From contig JBJXDT010000115.1 of assembly GCA_046153505.1 (NCBI GenBank), forward strand, positions 1 to 17,173: a stretch of DNA of 17,173 nucleotides, written 5' to 3'. A program made the position numbers and the translations under genes. Positions 1-7,547 of the stretch are shown piece after piece. This DNA comes from JBJXDT01 sp046153505 (GTDB taxonomy: Bacteria; Pseudomonadota; Gammaproteobacteria; Burkholderiales; Methylophilaceae). Each line of letters begins with the position of its first letter. Position 1 is the first letter of the stretch. The notes beneath the pieces are model-generated. The model saw only the letters and a program-made list of their open reading frames with translations. It was not told the DNA's origin and did no database searches.

Positions 1-278
1 CTTAAGCGTTTTACTTCTAATACCATGTTTGGTAAATCCATCAACGCGTGTGTTTCTTTTAAAAAGTGATATGCATCTACACCGTGGTGTCGCATAAGTC
101 CCTTAAGCGTTGCGCCATATACGCGCCAGTAATGCTGGCGCAACGAATATGCAGCAGGTTCGTCGAGATTAAGCGTGTCTTGAATGTATTGCGTCATGGC
201 ACGATTCATGACAGGAAATATGTGTGCGCTGGCGTTGTGCAGGGTGTCGTCTAAATCAAAAATCCAGATTCTAGACAA
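1..278 (-). CDS. Pyrimidine 5'-nucleotidase, HAD superfamily (partial, C-terminus outside window)
   Basis: The frame reads leftward off the window edge, so only about 92 N-terminal residues are present. They begin MSRIWIFDLDDTLHN, which carries HAD motif I (DLDDT, with nucleophile Asp8 and acid/base Asp10). The segment HIFPVMNRAMTQYI and the later HYWRVYGATLKGLMRHHG are typical of the Sdt1/PpnN-type pyrimidine 5'-nucleotidase branch of HAD-IA enzymes, which dephosphorylate nucleoside monophosphates in the cytoplasm. No ATG lies upstream. The best start is a TTG at 276-278 (complement) placed directly after the argB stop codon and in the same frame, with an AAGG in the last argB codons as a weak ribosome site. 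The argB-nucleotidase pairing is common in Betaproteobacteria, so translation is probably coupled to argB. The family call is fairly sure; the exact substrate is not. Confidence 0.82.
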   Translation of the reverse strand, partial: MSRIWIFDLDDTLHNASAHIFPVMNRAMTQYIQDTLNLDEPAAYSLRQHYWRVYGATLKGLMRHHGVDAYHFLKETHALMDLPNMVLEVKRL

Positions 279-1163
279 CTACTTTGCCTTGATAAGCGTA
301 CCTACGCCTTCGTCAGTTAAAACTTCAAGCAACAAAGCATGCTCAACTCTGCCATCAATAATATGCACACTTTTTACACCGCTACGCGCGGCATCTAAAG
401 CAGAGCTAATTTTTGGCAACATGCCACCAGATAGCGATCCATCAGAAACCATGTCGTCAATTTGCTTTGGTGTTAAGCCTGTAATCAGTTGACCCTTTGC
501 ATCCAGTACGCCTGGTGTGTTGGTGAGCAAAATCAGTTTTTCAGCATTTAAAATTTCTGCTAGTTTACCAGCTACTACGTCGGCATTAATGTTGTATGTT
601 TCACCGTCTTTGCCTACGCCAATCGGCGCAACAACGGGGATAAAGTCACCGCTATCCAAAAAGTTAATAATGCTCGGGTCAATACCGCTAATTTCGCCCA
701 CTTGACCAACATCAATCATTTTTGTTGGGTCTTTCAAATCTTCCATCAGCAATTTGTGCGCATGAATAAAATTGCCATCTTGGCCAGTTAAACCAACGGC
801 TTTGCCACCGTGACGATTAATCAGATTTACAATTTCTTTATTCACTTGCCCGCCCAGCACCATTTCAACCACATCCATGGTTTCTTCGTCGGTAACGCGC
901 ATGCCCTGAATAAACTCTCCCTTTTTACCGAGCTTATCCAGCATCTCGTTAATTTGCGGACCACCACCATGCACTACAACGGGATTTAAGCCTACCAATT
1001 TTAGCAATACCACATCTTGTGCGAAGCAGTTTTTAAGATGTTCATCGGTCATCGCATTGCCGCCGTATTTAATGACAATGGTTTTATCAAAAAAGCGTTT
1101 TATATACGGTAGCGCTTCGGCTAGCGTTTGTGCTTTTTGTGCAGCAGTGGTCTCTGTAAGCAT
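279..1163 (-). CDS. argB: Acetylglutamate kinase (NAGK)
   Basis: This 294-residue protein matches the full length of N-acetyl-L-glutamate kinase, which phosphorylates N-acetylglutamate in the second step of the acetylated arginine pathway. The amino-acid-kinase fold is evident from IKYGGNAM at about residues 31-38 and VVVHGGGPQINEML from about 62 (the Gly66-68 loop), followed by the substrate region GMRVTDEETMDVVEMVLGG. About 25 residues precede the first strand and include AEALPYIKRFFDK. An N-terminal helix of this kind is the known mark of hexameric, arginine-feedback-inhibited NAGKs, so allosteric inhibition by arginine is inferred. The ATG is preceded by AGGA at suitable spacing. It lies 44 bases downstream of argA with no terminator between, so argA, argB and the nucleotidase probably form one leftward operon in which consecutive pathway enzymes are adjacent. 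Confidence 0.96.
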   Translation of the reverse strand: MLTETTAAQKAQTLAEALPYIKRFFDKTIVIKYGGNAMTDEHLKNCFAQDVVLLKLVGLNPVVVHGGGPQINEMLDKLGKKGEFIQGMRVTDEETMDVVEMVLGGQVNKEIVNLINRHGGKAVGLTGQDGNFIHAHKLLMEDLKDPTKMIDVGQVGEISGIDPSIINFLDSGDFIPVVAPIGVGKDGETYNINADVVAGKLAEILNAEKLILLTNTPGVLDAKGQLITGLTPKQIDDMVSDGSLSGGMLPKISSALDAARSGVKSVHIIDGRVEHALLLEVLTDEGVGTLIKAK

Positions 1164-1207
1164 TTTTAATCCTGCAATTTCAATGTCTATGATTGTAACT
1201 AAAAAAC

Positions 1208-2773
1208 TTAAAGTGGCTTAACAAATACTTTAGATTTTCGCTGAAAATTATAAAGTTGCTGTTTTTGTTGCGGCAACTTTTCAACAGATTGCTCAGTAAA
1301 TCCACGCTCTAAAAACCAATGTTCGGTATGCGTGGTTAAACAAAATAACTGGCTAAAGCCCAGTTCTTTTGCTTGATATTGACAATAGTTAAATAGCTTG
1401 TCGCCGCGCCCGCCACCACGGTATTGTGGGTCAATTGCTAGGCAGGCTAATTCTGCCATTTTTTCATTTGAAAATGGGTAAAGTGCAGCACAGCCTATCA
1501 CACGATTATCATGCTCCATCACGTAAAAATGGTTAATTTCCATTTCAATGCGCTCACGTCCACGGCGAACTAAAACGCCTTCGATTTCTAGCGGCTCAAT
1601 TAAGTACAAAATCGCCCCCACATCATCTATCAAAGCTTGGCGCATGGTTTCTAGCGGCAACTCAGTCACCATCGTTCCAATGCCGCTTAAAGTGAACAAT
1701 TCTTGAATAATCGCGCCATCGATATGCCGTGAAATGAGATGCGTGCGCGCAACGCCATGCTCACACGCACGCACGGCGGCGGGCAAGTAATAATTCACAT
1801 CTTCCGATACATTGAGTGGAGAACTGTTATCTTGAATGCTGCTCAGCAAATTTTTGGCTTTTGCTGCTGTCATCTCGCGCAGTAATTCCCCGCGCAAGTT
1901 GTAAACACCAGCAGAATCCATTAAAAAAATGAGCTTGTCAGCATCTAGCGCAATTGCTGCGCTTACGGCAACATCTTCCAAACTTAAGTTAAACGCCTCG
2001 CCCGTGGGTGAATATCCAAGCGGTGAGAGTAGTACAAGTTCGCCGCCATCTAGTCTTTTTTGAATGCTTGTCGCATCCACTTTGCGTACTTCACCCGTGT
2101 GCTGCAAATCAACACCATTACGCACGCCTAAAGGCTTAGCAGTAACAAAATTGCCACTTGCTACGCGAATATCTGCGCCTGCCATGGGCGAGTTGACCAA
2201 GCCCATCGAAAGCTGTGCTTCAATTTCAACTCTTACTGCACCATTCGCCTCTTTTACGGCTTCCATCGCGGCATCATCTGTAATGCGCAGTCCGTTTACC
2301 AACTTGGTTTCTAATTTATAGCGTTTTAAGCGCTGCTCAATTTGTGGGCGAGCGCCGTGTACCAATACCAGCCTTACTTCTAGGCTGGCAAGCAAATTAA
2401 AATCGTGTGAAAGGGCTGCAAATTGCTTTTCGTCAATTACCTCACCGCCAAACGCAATGACAAAAGTGCGTCCACCGAATGCATGAATATAAGGTGTGGC
2501 GGAGCGGAACCATTGGACAAAGTCTTGTGGTGCAAAAGTGCCATTGTTATTTGGAATTGTATGGTCGTTTGGACTATCACTCAGCGTAAAAAGGTAAGCT
2601 GGCGTGCAGTCTAAGGCTTCAGCAATTTTGCGTAACATGGTTTCTGATACGCCCAATTCACCGCGTTCGATACGTGATAGGTTGCCAGCATCCGCACCAA
2701 CGCTGACTGCTAGTGCTTGTAACGTAATGTTGAGTGATTTCCGCTTGATGCGGATTGCGTTGCCAATGGACAT
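1208..2773 (-). CDS. argA: N-acetylglutamate synthase with N-terminal XRE helix-turn-helix domain
   Basis: This 521-residue protein has three parts. Residues about 5-65 form an XRE/HTH_3 DNA-binding domain (IRIKRKSLNITLQALA, then GADAGNLSRIERGE and LRKIAEALDCTPAYLF). Residues about 85-340 are an amino-acid-kinase-like domain as in classical ArgA (TFVIAFGGEVI, VLVHGARPQI, RITDDAAMEAV, GNFVTAKPLGV). Residues about 379-521 are a GNAT acetyltransferase domain with the acetyl-CoA loop YRGGGRGDKL near 451-460 and the ArgA-type ending LYNFQRKSKV. E. coli-type ArgA is about 443 residues, so the roughly 78 extra residues are the HTH. The enzyme makes N-acetylglutamate from acetyl-CoA and glutamate, the arginine-inhibited entry step. 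The HTH is in frame with no stop, and no methionine lies near the start of the enzyme part, so the fusion appears real. No clear Shine-Dalgarno precedes the ATG. The upstream region holds paired palindromes that could be its operators. Confidence 0.93.
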   Translation of the reverse strand: MSIGNAIRIKRKSLNITLQALAVSVGADAGNLSRIERGELGVSETMLRKIAEALDCTPAYLFTLSDSPNDHTIPNNNGTFAPQDFVQWFRSATPYIHAFGGRTFVIAFGGEVIDEKQFAALSHDFNLLASLEVRLVLVHGARPQIEQRLKRYKLETKLVNGLRITDDAAMEAVKEANGAVRVEIEAQLSMGLVNSPMAGADIRVASGNFVTAKPLGVRNGVDLQHTGEVRKVDATSIQKRLDGGELVLLSPLGYSPTGEAFNLSLEDVAVSAAIALDADKLIFLMDSAGVYNLRGELLREMTAAKAKNLLSSIQDNSSPLNVSEDVNYYLPAAVRACEHGVARTHLISRHIDGAIIQELFTLSGIGTMVTELPLETMRQALIDDVGAILYLIEPLEIEGVLVRRGRERIEMEINHFYVMEHDNRVIGCAALYPFSNEKMAELACLAIDPQYRGGGRGDKLFNYCQYQAKELGFSQLFCLTTHTEHWFLERGFTEQSVEKLPQQKQQLYNFQRKSKVFVKPL

Positions 2774-2797
2774 TATTGAATAATATAGCTTAATAAA

Positions 2798-2812
2798 TTG
2801 TAATAATTACAA
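2798..2812. promoter_or_regulatory. Perfect 15-bp palindrome, candidate operator 1 upstream of argA
   Basis: TTGTAATAATTACAA is a perfect inverted repeat (7 bases, one centre base, 7 bases). It ends 25 bases before the argA start codon. On the complementary strand it overlaps the plausible -35 position of a promoter whose -10 could be TATATT at 2787-2782. Short symmetric sites of this size are typical for XRE dimers. Binding by the HTH part of ArgA is an inference. Confidence 0.5.
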
Positions 2813-2827
2813 AATATTAAATTATAT

Positions 2828-2842
2828 TTGTATTTAATGCAA
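2828..2842. promoter_or_regulatory. Imperfect 15-bp palindrome, candidate operator 2 upstream of argA
   Basis: TTGTATTTAATGCAA has the same 7-1-7 architecture as the site at 2798-2812 and matches it at 11 of 15 positions (shared pattern TTGTAWTWAWTRCAA). Within itself the arms differ at one pair. Its centre is exactly 30 bp from the other centre, about three helical turns. It also lies within a larger inverted repeat at 2831-2850, TATTTAAT-GCAA-ATTAAATA, which abuts the rsmE stop codon. The region is very AT-rich, so some symmetry is expected by chance. Confidence 0.42.
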
Positions 2843-2850
2843 ATTAAATA

Positions 2851-3585
2851 TTAAAAATCTCCCCACAAAGTTTGCATTGCTGCAATTGCAGCTAGAGGTG
2901 CGGTTTCTGTACGTAAAATACGCTTGCCCAGTTGTACACCGATAAAGCTGTGGTGTCCAGCAAGCGCGATTTCATTAGCGCTCAGGCCACCTTCCGCGCC
3001 AATCAATAATTGAATTTCGCCTGCTGGCTTGTCAAAATCGCTGAGCTTTTGGTTCGCTAATGGGTCAAGTGTGATGCGCGTGGCTTTGCTGGCGGGGTTT
3101 GTTGCCAGCCAAAGCACCAAACTAATGGGTGCAGCAATTTGTGGAATCACCGCACGGCCGCATTGCTCACAAGCGGCAATCACCACATTTTGCCAATGGT
3201 CCACACGCTTTTTAACTTTATCTTCATCCAACTTTACCACGCTACGCTCGGTTTTTAATGGATTGATGTAATTGACACCTAATTCTACTGCCTTCTGCAA
3301 GGCAATATCCATGCGGTCTCCAGCCGATATGCCTAATAGCAATGTAATGTTGAGTGGCGATTCGCTAATTATTTCTTTTGCTTTTAAAACTTTTGCAATA
3401 GTGGTGCTTTTTTGTACACTTACCAGTTCACATTCAAAATCTTTGCCGCTACCGTCAAATAAAAATAGTTTATCGCCCACGCTTAGGCGCATTACGCGTA
3501 TGGCGTGAGTTGCAGCGTTATCGCTAAGCATAGTGTTGGCGCCAACGCGCAAATTTTCTGGGCTATAAAAACGTAAATTGCTCAT
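2851..3585 (-). CDS. rsmE: 16S rRNA (uracil-1498-N3)-methyltransferase
   Basis: This 244-residue protein has the normal length and both diagnostic C-terminal knot motifs of RsmE. They are LLIGAEGGLSANEI at about 193-206 (family GPEGG, here GAEGG) and LGKRILRTETAPLAAI from about 219 (family LGxRILRTETA). RsmE is a SPOUT-class enzyme that uses S-adenosylmethionine to methylate U1498 of 16S rRNA in the assembled 30S subunit. The N-terminal PUA-like part includes HAIRVMRLSVGDKLFLFDGSG. It is the first gene of the leftward block and is separated from argA by 77 AT-rich bases without a clear terminator, so some readthrough into argA is possible. The start is the ATG at the complement of 3583-3585. 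No strong Shine-Dalgarno is visible. Confidence 0.95.
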   Translation of the reverse strand: MSNLRFYSPENLRVGANTMLSDNAATHAIRVMRLSVGDKLFLFDGSGKDFECELVSVQKSTTIAKVLKAKEIISESPLNITLLLGISAGDRMDIALQKAVELGVNYINPLKTERSVVKLDEDKVKKRVDHWQNVVIAACEQCGRAVIPQIAAPISLVLWLATNPASKATRITLDPLANQKLSDFDKPAGEIQLLIGAEGGLSANEIALAGHHSFIGVQLGKRILRTETAPLAAIAAMQTLWGDF

Positions 3586-3661
3586 GATGGTGTGTTTGCT
3601 GGGCGCTTAGTGATAAGATAATTCAATAAGATTATAACGAATATTGTAAGAAAGGTTTGCA

Positions 3662-4216
3662 ATGGCAAGTATCAATCCGCCCGTGTGCGATTTTGGCTGG
3701 CAAGCACCGCCTTTTAATTTGCTCAGTACACAAAAGACGGCAGTTGGCCTGAGTGCAAGCATGGGGAAAAGTGGCTTATTGGTTATGTTTATTTGCAACC
3801 ACTGCCCTTACGTAAATGCCATTTTGCCGCGTTTGATTGTTGATGCACGCGAGCTACAAAAGCTGGGCATTAACACGGTGGCAATTATGAGCAATGACAC
3901 CGAAAAATATCCAGAAGACAGCTTTGAGAATATGCAAAAAATTGCCGCAGAAATGGATTTCCCTTTTTCCTATTTATACGACGAAAGACAAACCGTTGCC
4001 AAAGCCTATGGCGCGGTTTGTACGCCCGATTTTTTTGGTTTTAACAACAATGGTGAGCTGCAATATCGCGGCCGCTTTGACGAAAGCCGCAAAGAAACTG
4101 CGCCAGCTAGCACGCGCGATTTATTTAAAGCGATGAAACAGATTGCTGACACTGGGCAAGGGCCTCGGGAGCAGGTGGCAAGTATTGGATGCTCAATAAA
4201 ATGGAGCAATGAATGA
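3662..4216 (+). CDS. Thioredoxin-fold / peroxiredoxin-like protein with CNHC motif
   Basis: This 184-residue cytoplasmic protein (no signal peptide or membrane segment) has an AhpC/TSA-like thioredoxin fold. The key segment is VMFICNHCPYVNAILPRL with a CxxC pair at Cys45 and Cys48, followed by GINTVAIMSNDTEKYPEDS and the cis-Pro region YGAVCTPDFFGFNNNGEL. The C-terminal GCSIKW is a signature of this PRX-like subfamily, widespread in bacteria and usually annotated only as thioredoxin family protein. A thiol oxidoreductase or peroxidase role is inferred from the fold; the natural partner is unknown. The ATG has AAAGG six bases upstream. Its TGA overlaps the next start codon in an ATGA, so expression is translationally coupled to the downstream oxidoreductase. 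It is transcribed divergently from rsmE across 76 bases. Confidence 0.85.
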   Translation: MASINPPVCDFGWQAPPFNLLSTQKTAVGLSASMGKSGLLVMFICNHCPYVNAILPRLIVDARELQKLGINTVAIMSNDTEKYPEDSFENMQKIAAEMDFPFSYLYDERQTVAKAYGAVCTPDFFGFNNNGELQYRGRFDESRKETAPASTRDLFKAMKQIADTGQGPREQVASIGCSIKWSNE

Positions 4217-5250
4217 GTAATCAAAAACTAAAGTGGGGCATTTTGGGAGCTGCGCGTGTTAATGAGCGCCTTTTGCCTGCCATTGTAGAGACTGCCAATT
4301 CGCAACTGGTAGCGATTGCTAGCCGCCGAGAGGGTGCGGCAAAAGCGACTTTGGATAAATATGCGCCAAATGCTAGCGGTGTTCTATGTTATGACGATTT
4401 AGATGCACTAATTTTGGATAAAAATGTTGAAGCAATTTATTGCCCAATGGCGAATGAAGAGCATGCTGAATGGGCTTTAAAAGCAATTCGCGTGGGTAAG
4501 CATATTTTGATTGAAAAGCCGATGGCGATCACGGTTGCAGATATTGATGCGATTGAAGCGGCGACCAAAGCCAACAATGTGAAGGTGATGGAAGGCTTCA
4601 TGTACCGCTTTCACCCGCAACATGCCAAAGTGCGCGAGCTGATAGAGAACGGCTTAATTGGCGATGTGCTGTCTTGCCGTGCCAGTTTTTCTTTTCTTAT
4701 GCCGCCTGCGCGCACCTATCGCATTAATCGCAGTATGGCGAATGGTGGCGGGGCGTTGTGGGATATTGGGCCTTACGCCATCCATGCATTGCGTTGGTGC
4801 TTTGGAGCGAATAAGGTGCCGATTGAGCCTATAAGTGTTATTGCGCAAGCCAAGTTAAACGAGCATGGAGCTGATACGGTCATGAGCGGTGTGATGGATT
4901 TTGGGCAAGATTCACAAGGCCGAGCTCGGTATGGACATTTTGACATTAGCTTTGAGCGCGCGCGCAAGGCAGAATATGAAATTATTGGCGATAAGGGCGC
5001 GATTAAGTGCCACAACATGTGGGCATACCCCACTGACGACCCAGTGCTTAGTTGGGAGGCAGGCGGTAAGTCTGAAACCATTACGTTGCCAAGAGCCAAT
5101 CATTTCAATTTGGAGATTGAACATTTTAGCGAATGCGTAATGAACGAAAAAACAGCGCATTTAGGTTTTGCAGATTCAAAAGCAAATTGTGCTGCCCTGC
5201 GAGCAAGTATGGAGGCAGCTATTAGTAGCGGCAATAAAATTTACATTTAA
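4213..5250 (+). CDS. Gfo/Idh/MocA family NAD(P)-dependent oxidoreductase
   Basis: This 345-residue protein has the two domains of the family. The N-terminal Rossmann fold shows LKWGILGAARV (dinucleotide loop, residues 6-16) and the family lysine motif ILIEKPMA (Glu101-Lys102-Pro103). The C-terminal substrate domain shows EGFMYRFHPQ and GGGALWDIGPYAIHAL, with the usual Asp184, Tyr188 and His191. The variant resembles dimeric dihydrodiol dehydrogenase and NADP-dependent sugar dehydrogenases (xylose or glucose-fructose type), so a sugar or polyol substrate is plausible but unproven. The start is set by GGAG six bases upstream of the ATG, which overlaps the preceding stop. It forms a two-gene unit with the thioredoxin-fold gene. 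A 195-base gap without a strong terminator separates it from tkt. Confidence 0.87.
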   Translation: MSNQKLKWGILGAARVNERLLPAIVETANSQLVAIASRREGAAKATLDKYAPNASGVLCYDDLDALILDKNVEAIYCPMANEEHAEWALKAIRVGKHILIEKPMAITVADIDAIEAATKANNVKVMEGFMYRFHPQHAKVRELIENGLIGDVLSCRASFSFLMPPARTYRINRSMANGGGALWDIGPYAIHALRWCFGANKVPIEPISVIAQAKLNEHGADTVMSGVMDFGQDSQGRARYGHFDISFERARKAEYEIIGDKGAIKCHNMWAYPTDDPVLSWEAGGKSETITLPRANHFNLEIEHFSECVMNEKTAHLGFADSKANCAALRASMEAAISSGNKIYI

Positions 5251-5345
5251 TGCATCAAAATAATGACCTTGGATTTGATTTAACGCAATCAATTTCAACT
5301 TAAGCCCTTGCCGAAAGCCGCTAACTGCGCAATAATTTGACCTTT

Positions 5346-5375
5346 GTAGGAATGCGGTTTTACCGACCGCCTTTC
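5346..5375 (+). repeat. REP-like short hairpin between oxidoreductase and tkt
   Basis: GTAGGAATGCGGTTTTACCG begins this stretch and is followed by ACCGC. GCGGT at 5354-5358 pairs with ACCGC at 5366-5370, or CGGT with ACCG in a tighter alternative. The GTAGGA head followed by a G/C-rich palindrome is the layout of proteobacterial REP sequences. Only this one copy of the type is in the window. Confidence 0.35.
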
Positions 5376-5399
5376 ATAAGAATTCAATTTTGATTTATT

Positions 5400-5405
5400 T
5401 ATAAT
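5400..5405 (+). promoter_or_regulatory. Probable -10 element for tkt
   Basis: TATAAT is a consensus sigma-70 -10 hexamer 40 bases before the tkt start codon, in an AT-rich stretch. No good -35 hexamer is seen at 16-18 bases, so the call rests on the -10. AAGGGAG at 5433-5439 is a strong ribosome site seven bases upstream of the tkt ATG. Confidence 0.45.
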
Positions 5406-5445
5406 AAAGATAAATCCTCAAGCTTAAATTTTAAGGGAGAAAAAA

Positions 5446-7431
5446 ATGGCAACTCGTACCGACTTATGCAACGCTATCCGTGCACTATCGATGGATGCAG
5501 TGCAAAAAGCTAACTCTGGCCACCCAGGCGCGCCTATGGGCATGGCAGAAATTGCTGAAGTGCTTTGGAATCACAATTTAAGTCACAATCCAAATAATCC
5601 AAAATGGGCAAATCGTGACCGTTTCGTTCTCTCAAACGGCCATGGCTCAATGTTAATTTACTCATTATTGCACCTCACAGGCTACGATTTGAATATAGAT
5701 GACATCAAGTCATTCCGTCAATTGCACTCACGTTGTGCGGGTCACCCAGAATACGGCTACGCGCCTGGCGTCGAAACAACCACAGGACCACTTGGTCAAG
5801 GTATTGCTAACGGTGTTGGTTTTGCCATGGCGGAAAAATTGATGGCCAGCCAATTTAATAAACCAGGCCATGACATTGTTGACCACTACACCTATGTTTT
5901 CTTGGGTGACGGTTGTATGATGGAAGGCGTTTCGCACGAGGCTTGTGCGCTTGCTGGCACATGGGGTTTGGGCAAATTGACAGCGTTTTGGGATGACAAT
6001 GGCATCTCTATCGATGGTCACATAGAAGGTTGGTACACCGATGACACGGCAGCGCGCTTTAAGGCTTACGGTTGGCATGTGCAATCAGTAGATGGGCATG
6101 ACTCTGCGGCGATTCAAAAAGCGATTGATGAGGCTAAAAAAGTAACAGACAAGCCATCATTGATTTGCTGTAAAACCATTATTGGTAAAGGCTCACCAAA
6201 TAAATCTGGTAGCCACGATTGCCACGGCGCTGCACTGGGCGACGCTGAAGTGGCTGCAACACGCGCGGCAATAGGTTGGGCGCACGAGCCATTTGTGGTT
6301 CCACAAGATGTGTATGATGGCTGGAACCAAAAAGACAAAGGTGCAAAGCGCGAAGCTGATTGGAACGCTAAATTTGATGCATATGCAAAGGCATTTCCAG
6401 CAGAAGCAGCAGAATTTAAACGCCGCATGTCAAATGAATTGCCAGCTAACTGGAAAGCGGAAACAGATAAAATCATTGCCGCGATTAACGAAAAAGCAGA
6501 AGGTGTTGCAAGTCGTAAAGCATCACAAAATGCAATTGGTGCACTAGCACCATTGTTGCCAGAGTTTTTGGGCGGTTCAGCGGACTTAACAGGCTCTAAT
6601 TTAACATCTACAGGTAGCTTTAAGCATGTAAGTGGTAAAGAGCCTGGCAACTATATCTCTTACGGTGTTCGTGAGTTTGGTATGGCTGCGATTATGAACG
6701 GTATGGCGTTACACGGTGGTCTGTTACCATTCGGCGGCACATTTCACATGTTCTCTGATTACATGAAAAACGGCATGCGTATGTCTGCATTGATGCATCA
6801 ACGCGTGATTTATGTGTTAACGCATGACTCAATCGGCCAAGGTGAAGATGGTCCAACTCATCAACCAGTAGAAAACACTTCAGGCTTGCGTTATATCCCT
6901 CGTATGGATGTTTGGCGTCCTGCAGATGCTACAGAAACAACAGTGGCATGGGTAGCATCGGTTGAGCGAACAGAAGGACCAAGCAGCTTAGTGCTTTCAC
7001 GTCAAAACTTGCCAGGCATCAAACACGATGCAAAAGACTTTGCAGCGATTCGCAAAGGTGGTTATGTGTTCTCTGATTGCGCAGGCAAAGCGGATTTGAT
7101 TTTTATCGCTAACGGTTCAGAGTTAGATTTGGCAGTAAAAGCAGCAGCAGAATTAACGGCAGCTGGAAAAAAAGTACGTGTAGTTTCTATGCCATCAACT
7201 AATGTATTTGACCGTCAGGACCAAGCGTATAAAGACAGCGTGTTAACAGCTGGCGTAAAACGTGTGGCAATTGAGTGCGCACACCCAGACTTCTGGCGTA
7301 AATATGTAGGTTTGGAAGGCGCAGTTGTTGGCATCGACACCTTTGGCGAATCTGCTCCAGGTGGTGCTTTGATGAAACACTTTGGTTTTACGGTAGAAAA
7401 TGTAGTTGCAGTCGCTAAGTCGATAATCTAA
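5446..7431 (+). CDS. tkt: Transketolase
   Basis: This 661-residue protein is full length for bacterial transketolase, which moves two-carbon ketol units between sugar phosphates using thiamine diphosphate. In a methylotroph it would serve the rearrangement branch of formaldehyde assimilation; elsewhere the pentose phosphate or Calvin route. The ThDP motif runs from GDG at 154-156 to Asn185. His26 (SGHPGAP), His66 (NGHGSML) and His100 (CAGHPEYG) are active-site histidines. The pyrimidine-domain glutamate lies in SYGVREFGMAAIMNGMALHGG, and HDSIGQGEDGPTHQPVE is the conserved phosphate and histidine loop. The start has the best ribosome site in the window (AAGGGAG). A strong hairpin terminator follows the stop, so tkt seems to be a separate unit at the head of the glycolytic cluster. 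Confidence 0.97.
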   Translation: MATRTDLCNAIRALSMDAVQKANSGHPGAPMGMAEIAEVLWNHNLSHNPNNPKWANRDRFVLSNGHGSMLIYSLLHLTGYDLNIDDIKSFRQLHSRCAGHPEYGYAPGVETTTGPLGQGIANGVGFAMAEKLMASQFNKPGHDIVDHYTYVFLGDGCMMEGVSHEACALAGTWGLGKLTAFWDDNGISIDGHIEGWYTDDTAARFKAYGWHVQSVDGHDSAAIQKAIDEAKKVTDKPSLICCKTIIGKGSPNKSGSHDCHGAALGDAEVAATRAAIGWAHEPFVVPQDVYDGWNQKDKGAKREADWNAKFDAYAKAFPAEAAEFKRRMSNELPANWKAETDKIIAAINEKAEGVASRKASQNAIGALAPLLPEFLGGSADLTGSNLTSTGSFKHVSGKEPGNYISYGVREFGMAAIMNGMALHGGLLPFGGTFHMFSDYMKNGMRMSALMHQRVIYVLTHDSIGQGEDGPTHQPVENTSGLRYIPRMDVWRPADATETTVAWVASVERTEGPSSLVLSRQNLPGIKHDAKDFAAIRKGGYVFSDCAGKADLIFIANGSELDLAVKAAAELTAAGKKVRVVSMPSTNVFDRQDQAYKDSVLTAGVKRVAIECAHPDFWRKYVGLEGAVVGIDTFGESAPGGALMKHFGFTVENVVAVAKSII

Positions 7432-7450
7432 TCACAGAGGCGGCATGATT

Positions 7451-7480
7451 AAAAAGAGCCTCAAATGAGGCTCTTTTTAT
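7451..7480 (+). terminator. Intrinsic terminator after tkt
   Basis: AAAAAGAGCCTCA at 7451-7463 pairs perfectly with TGAGGCTCTTTTT at 7466-7478. The stem closes on a small AAAT loop and has a G/C-rich core and a T tract. It lies 20 bases after the tkt stop and before the gap promoter. Confidence 0.9.
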
Positions 7481-7510
7481 TTGAAAAACTACAATGCTAG
7501 CATTTATAGA
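7481..7510 (+). promoter_or_regulatory. Probable sigma-70 promoter of gap copy 1
   Basis: TTGAAA at 7481-7486 and TATAGA at 7505-7510 are separated by 18 bases. They lie directly after the tkt terminator and 37 bases before the gap start codon. Position and spacing are good; activity is inferred. Confidence 0.55.
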
Positions 7511-7547
7511 ATGCATAGGCTATTGTAAAAAAATTAAGAGGGATAAC

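Noticed and set aside
5275..5292. TTGATT-TAACGC-AATCAA hairpin as a terminator of the Gfo/Idh gene
   Set aside because: It is a perfect but short AT-rich stem with no T tract. It could be a protein site or chance.
6114..6650. Long antisense open frame of 178 codons inside tkt
   Set aside because: The tkt coding strand is complete and conserved here. The antisense frame has low-complexity Ala/Ser-rich composition typical of a shadow of a coding frame.
7494..7547. An 18-residue N-terminal extension of gap copy 1 from an ATG at 7494
   Set aside because: It has no ribosome site and overlaps the likely promoter. The ATG at 7548 has AAGAGGGA and gives the family-standard N-terminus.
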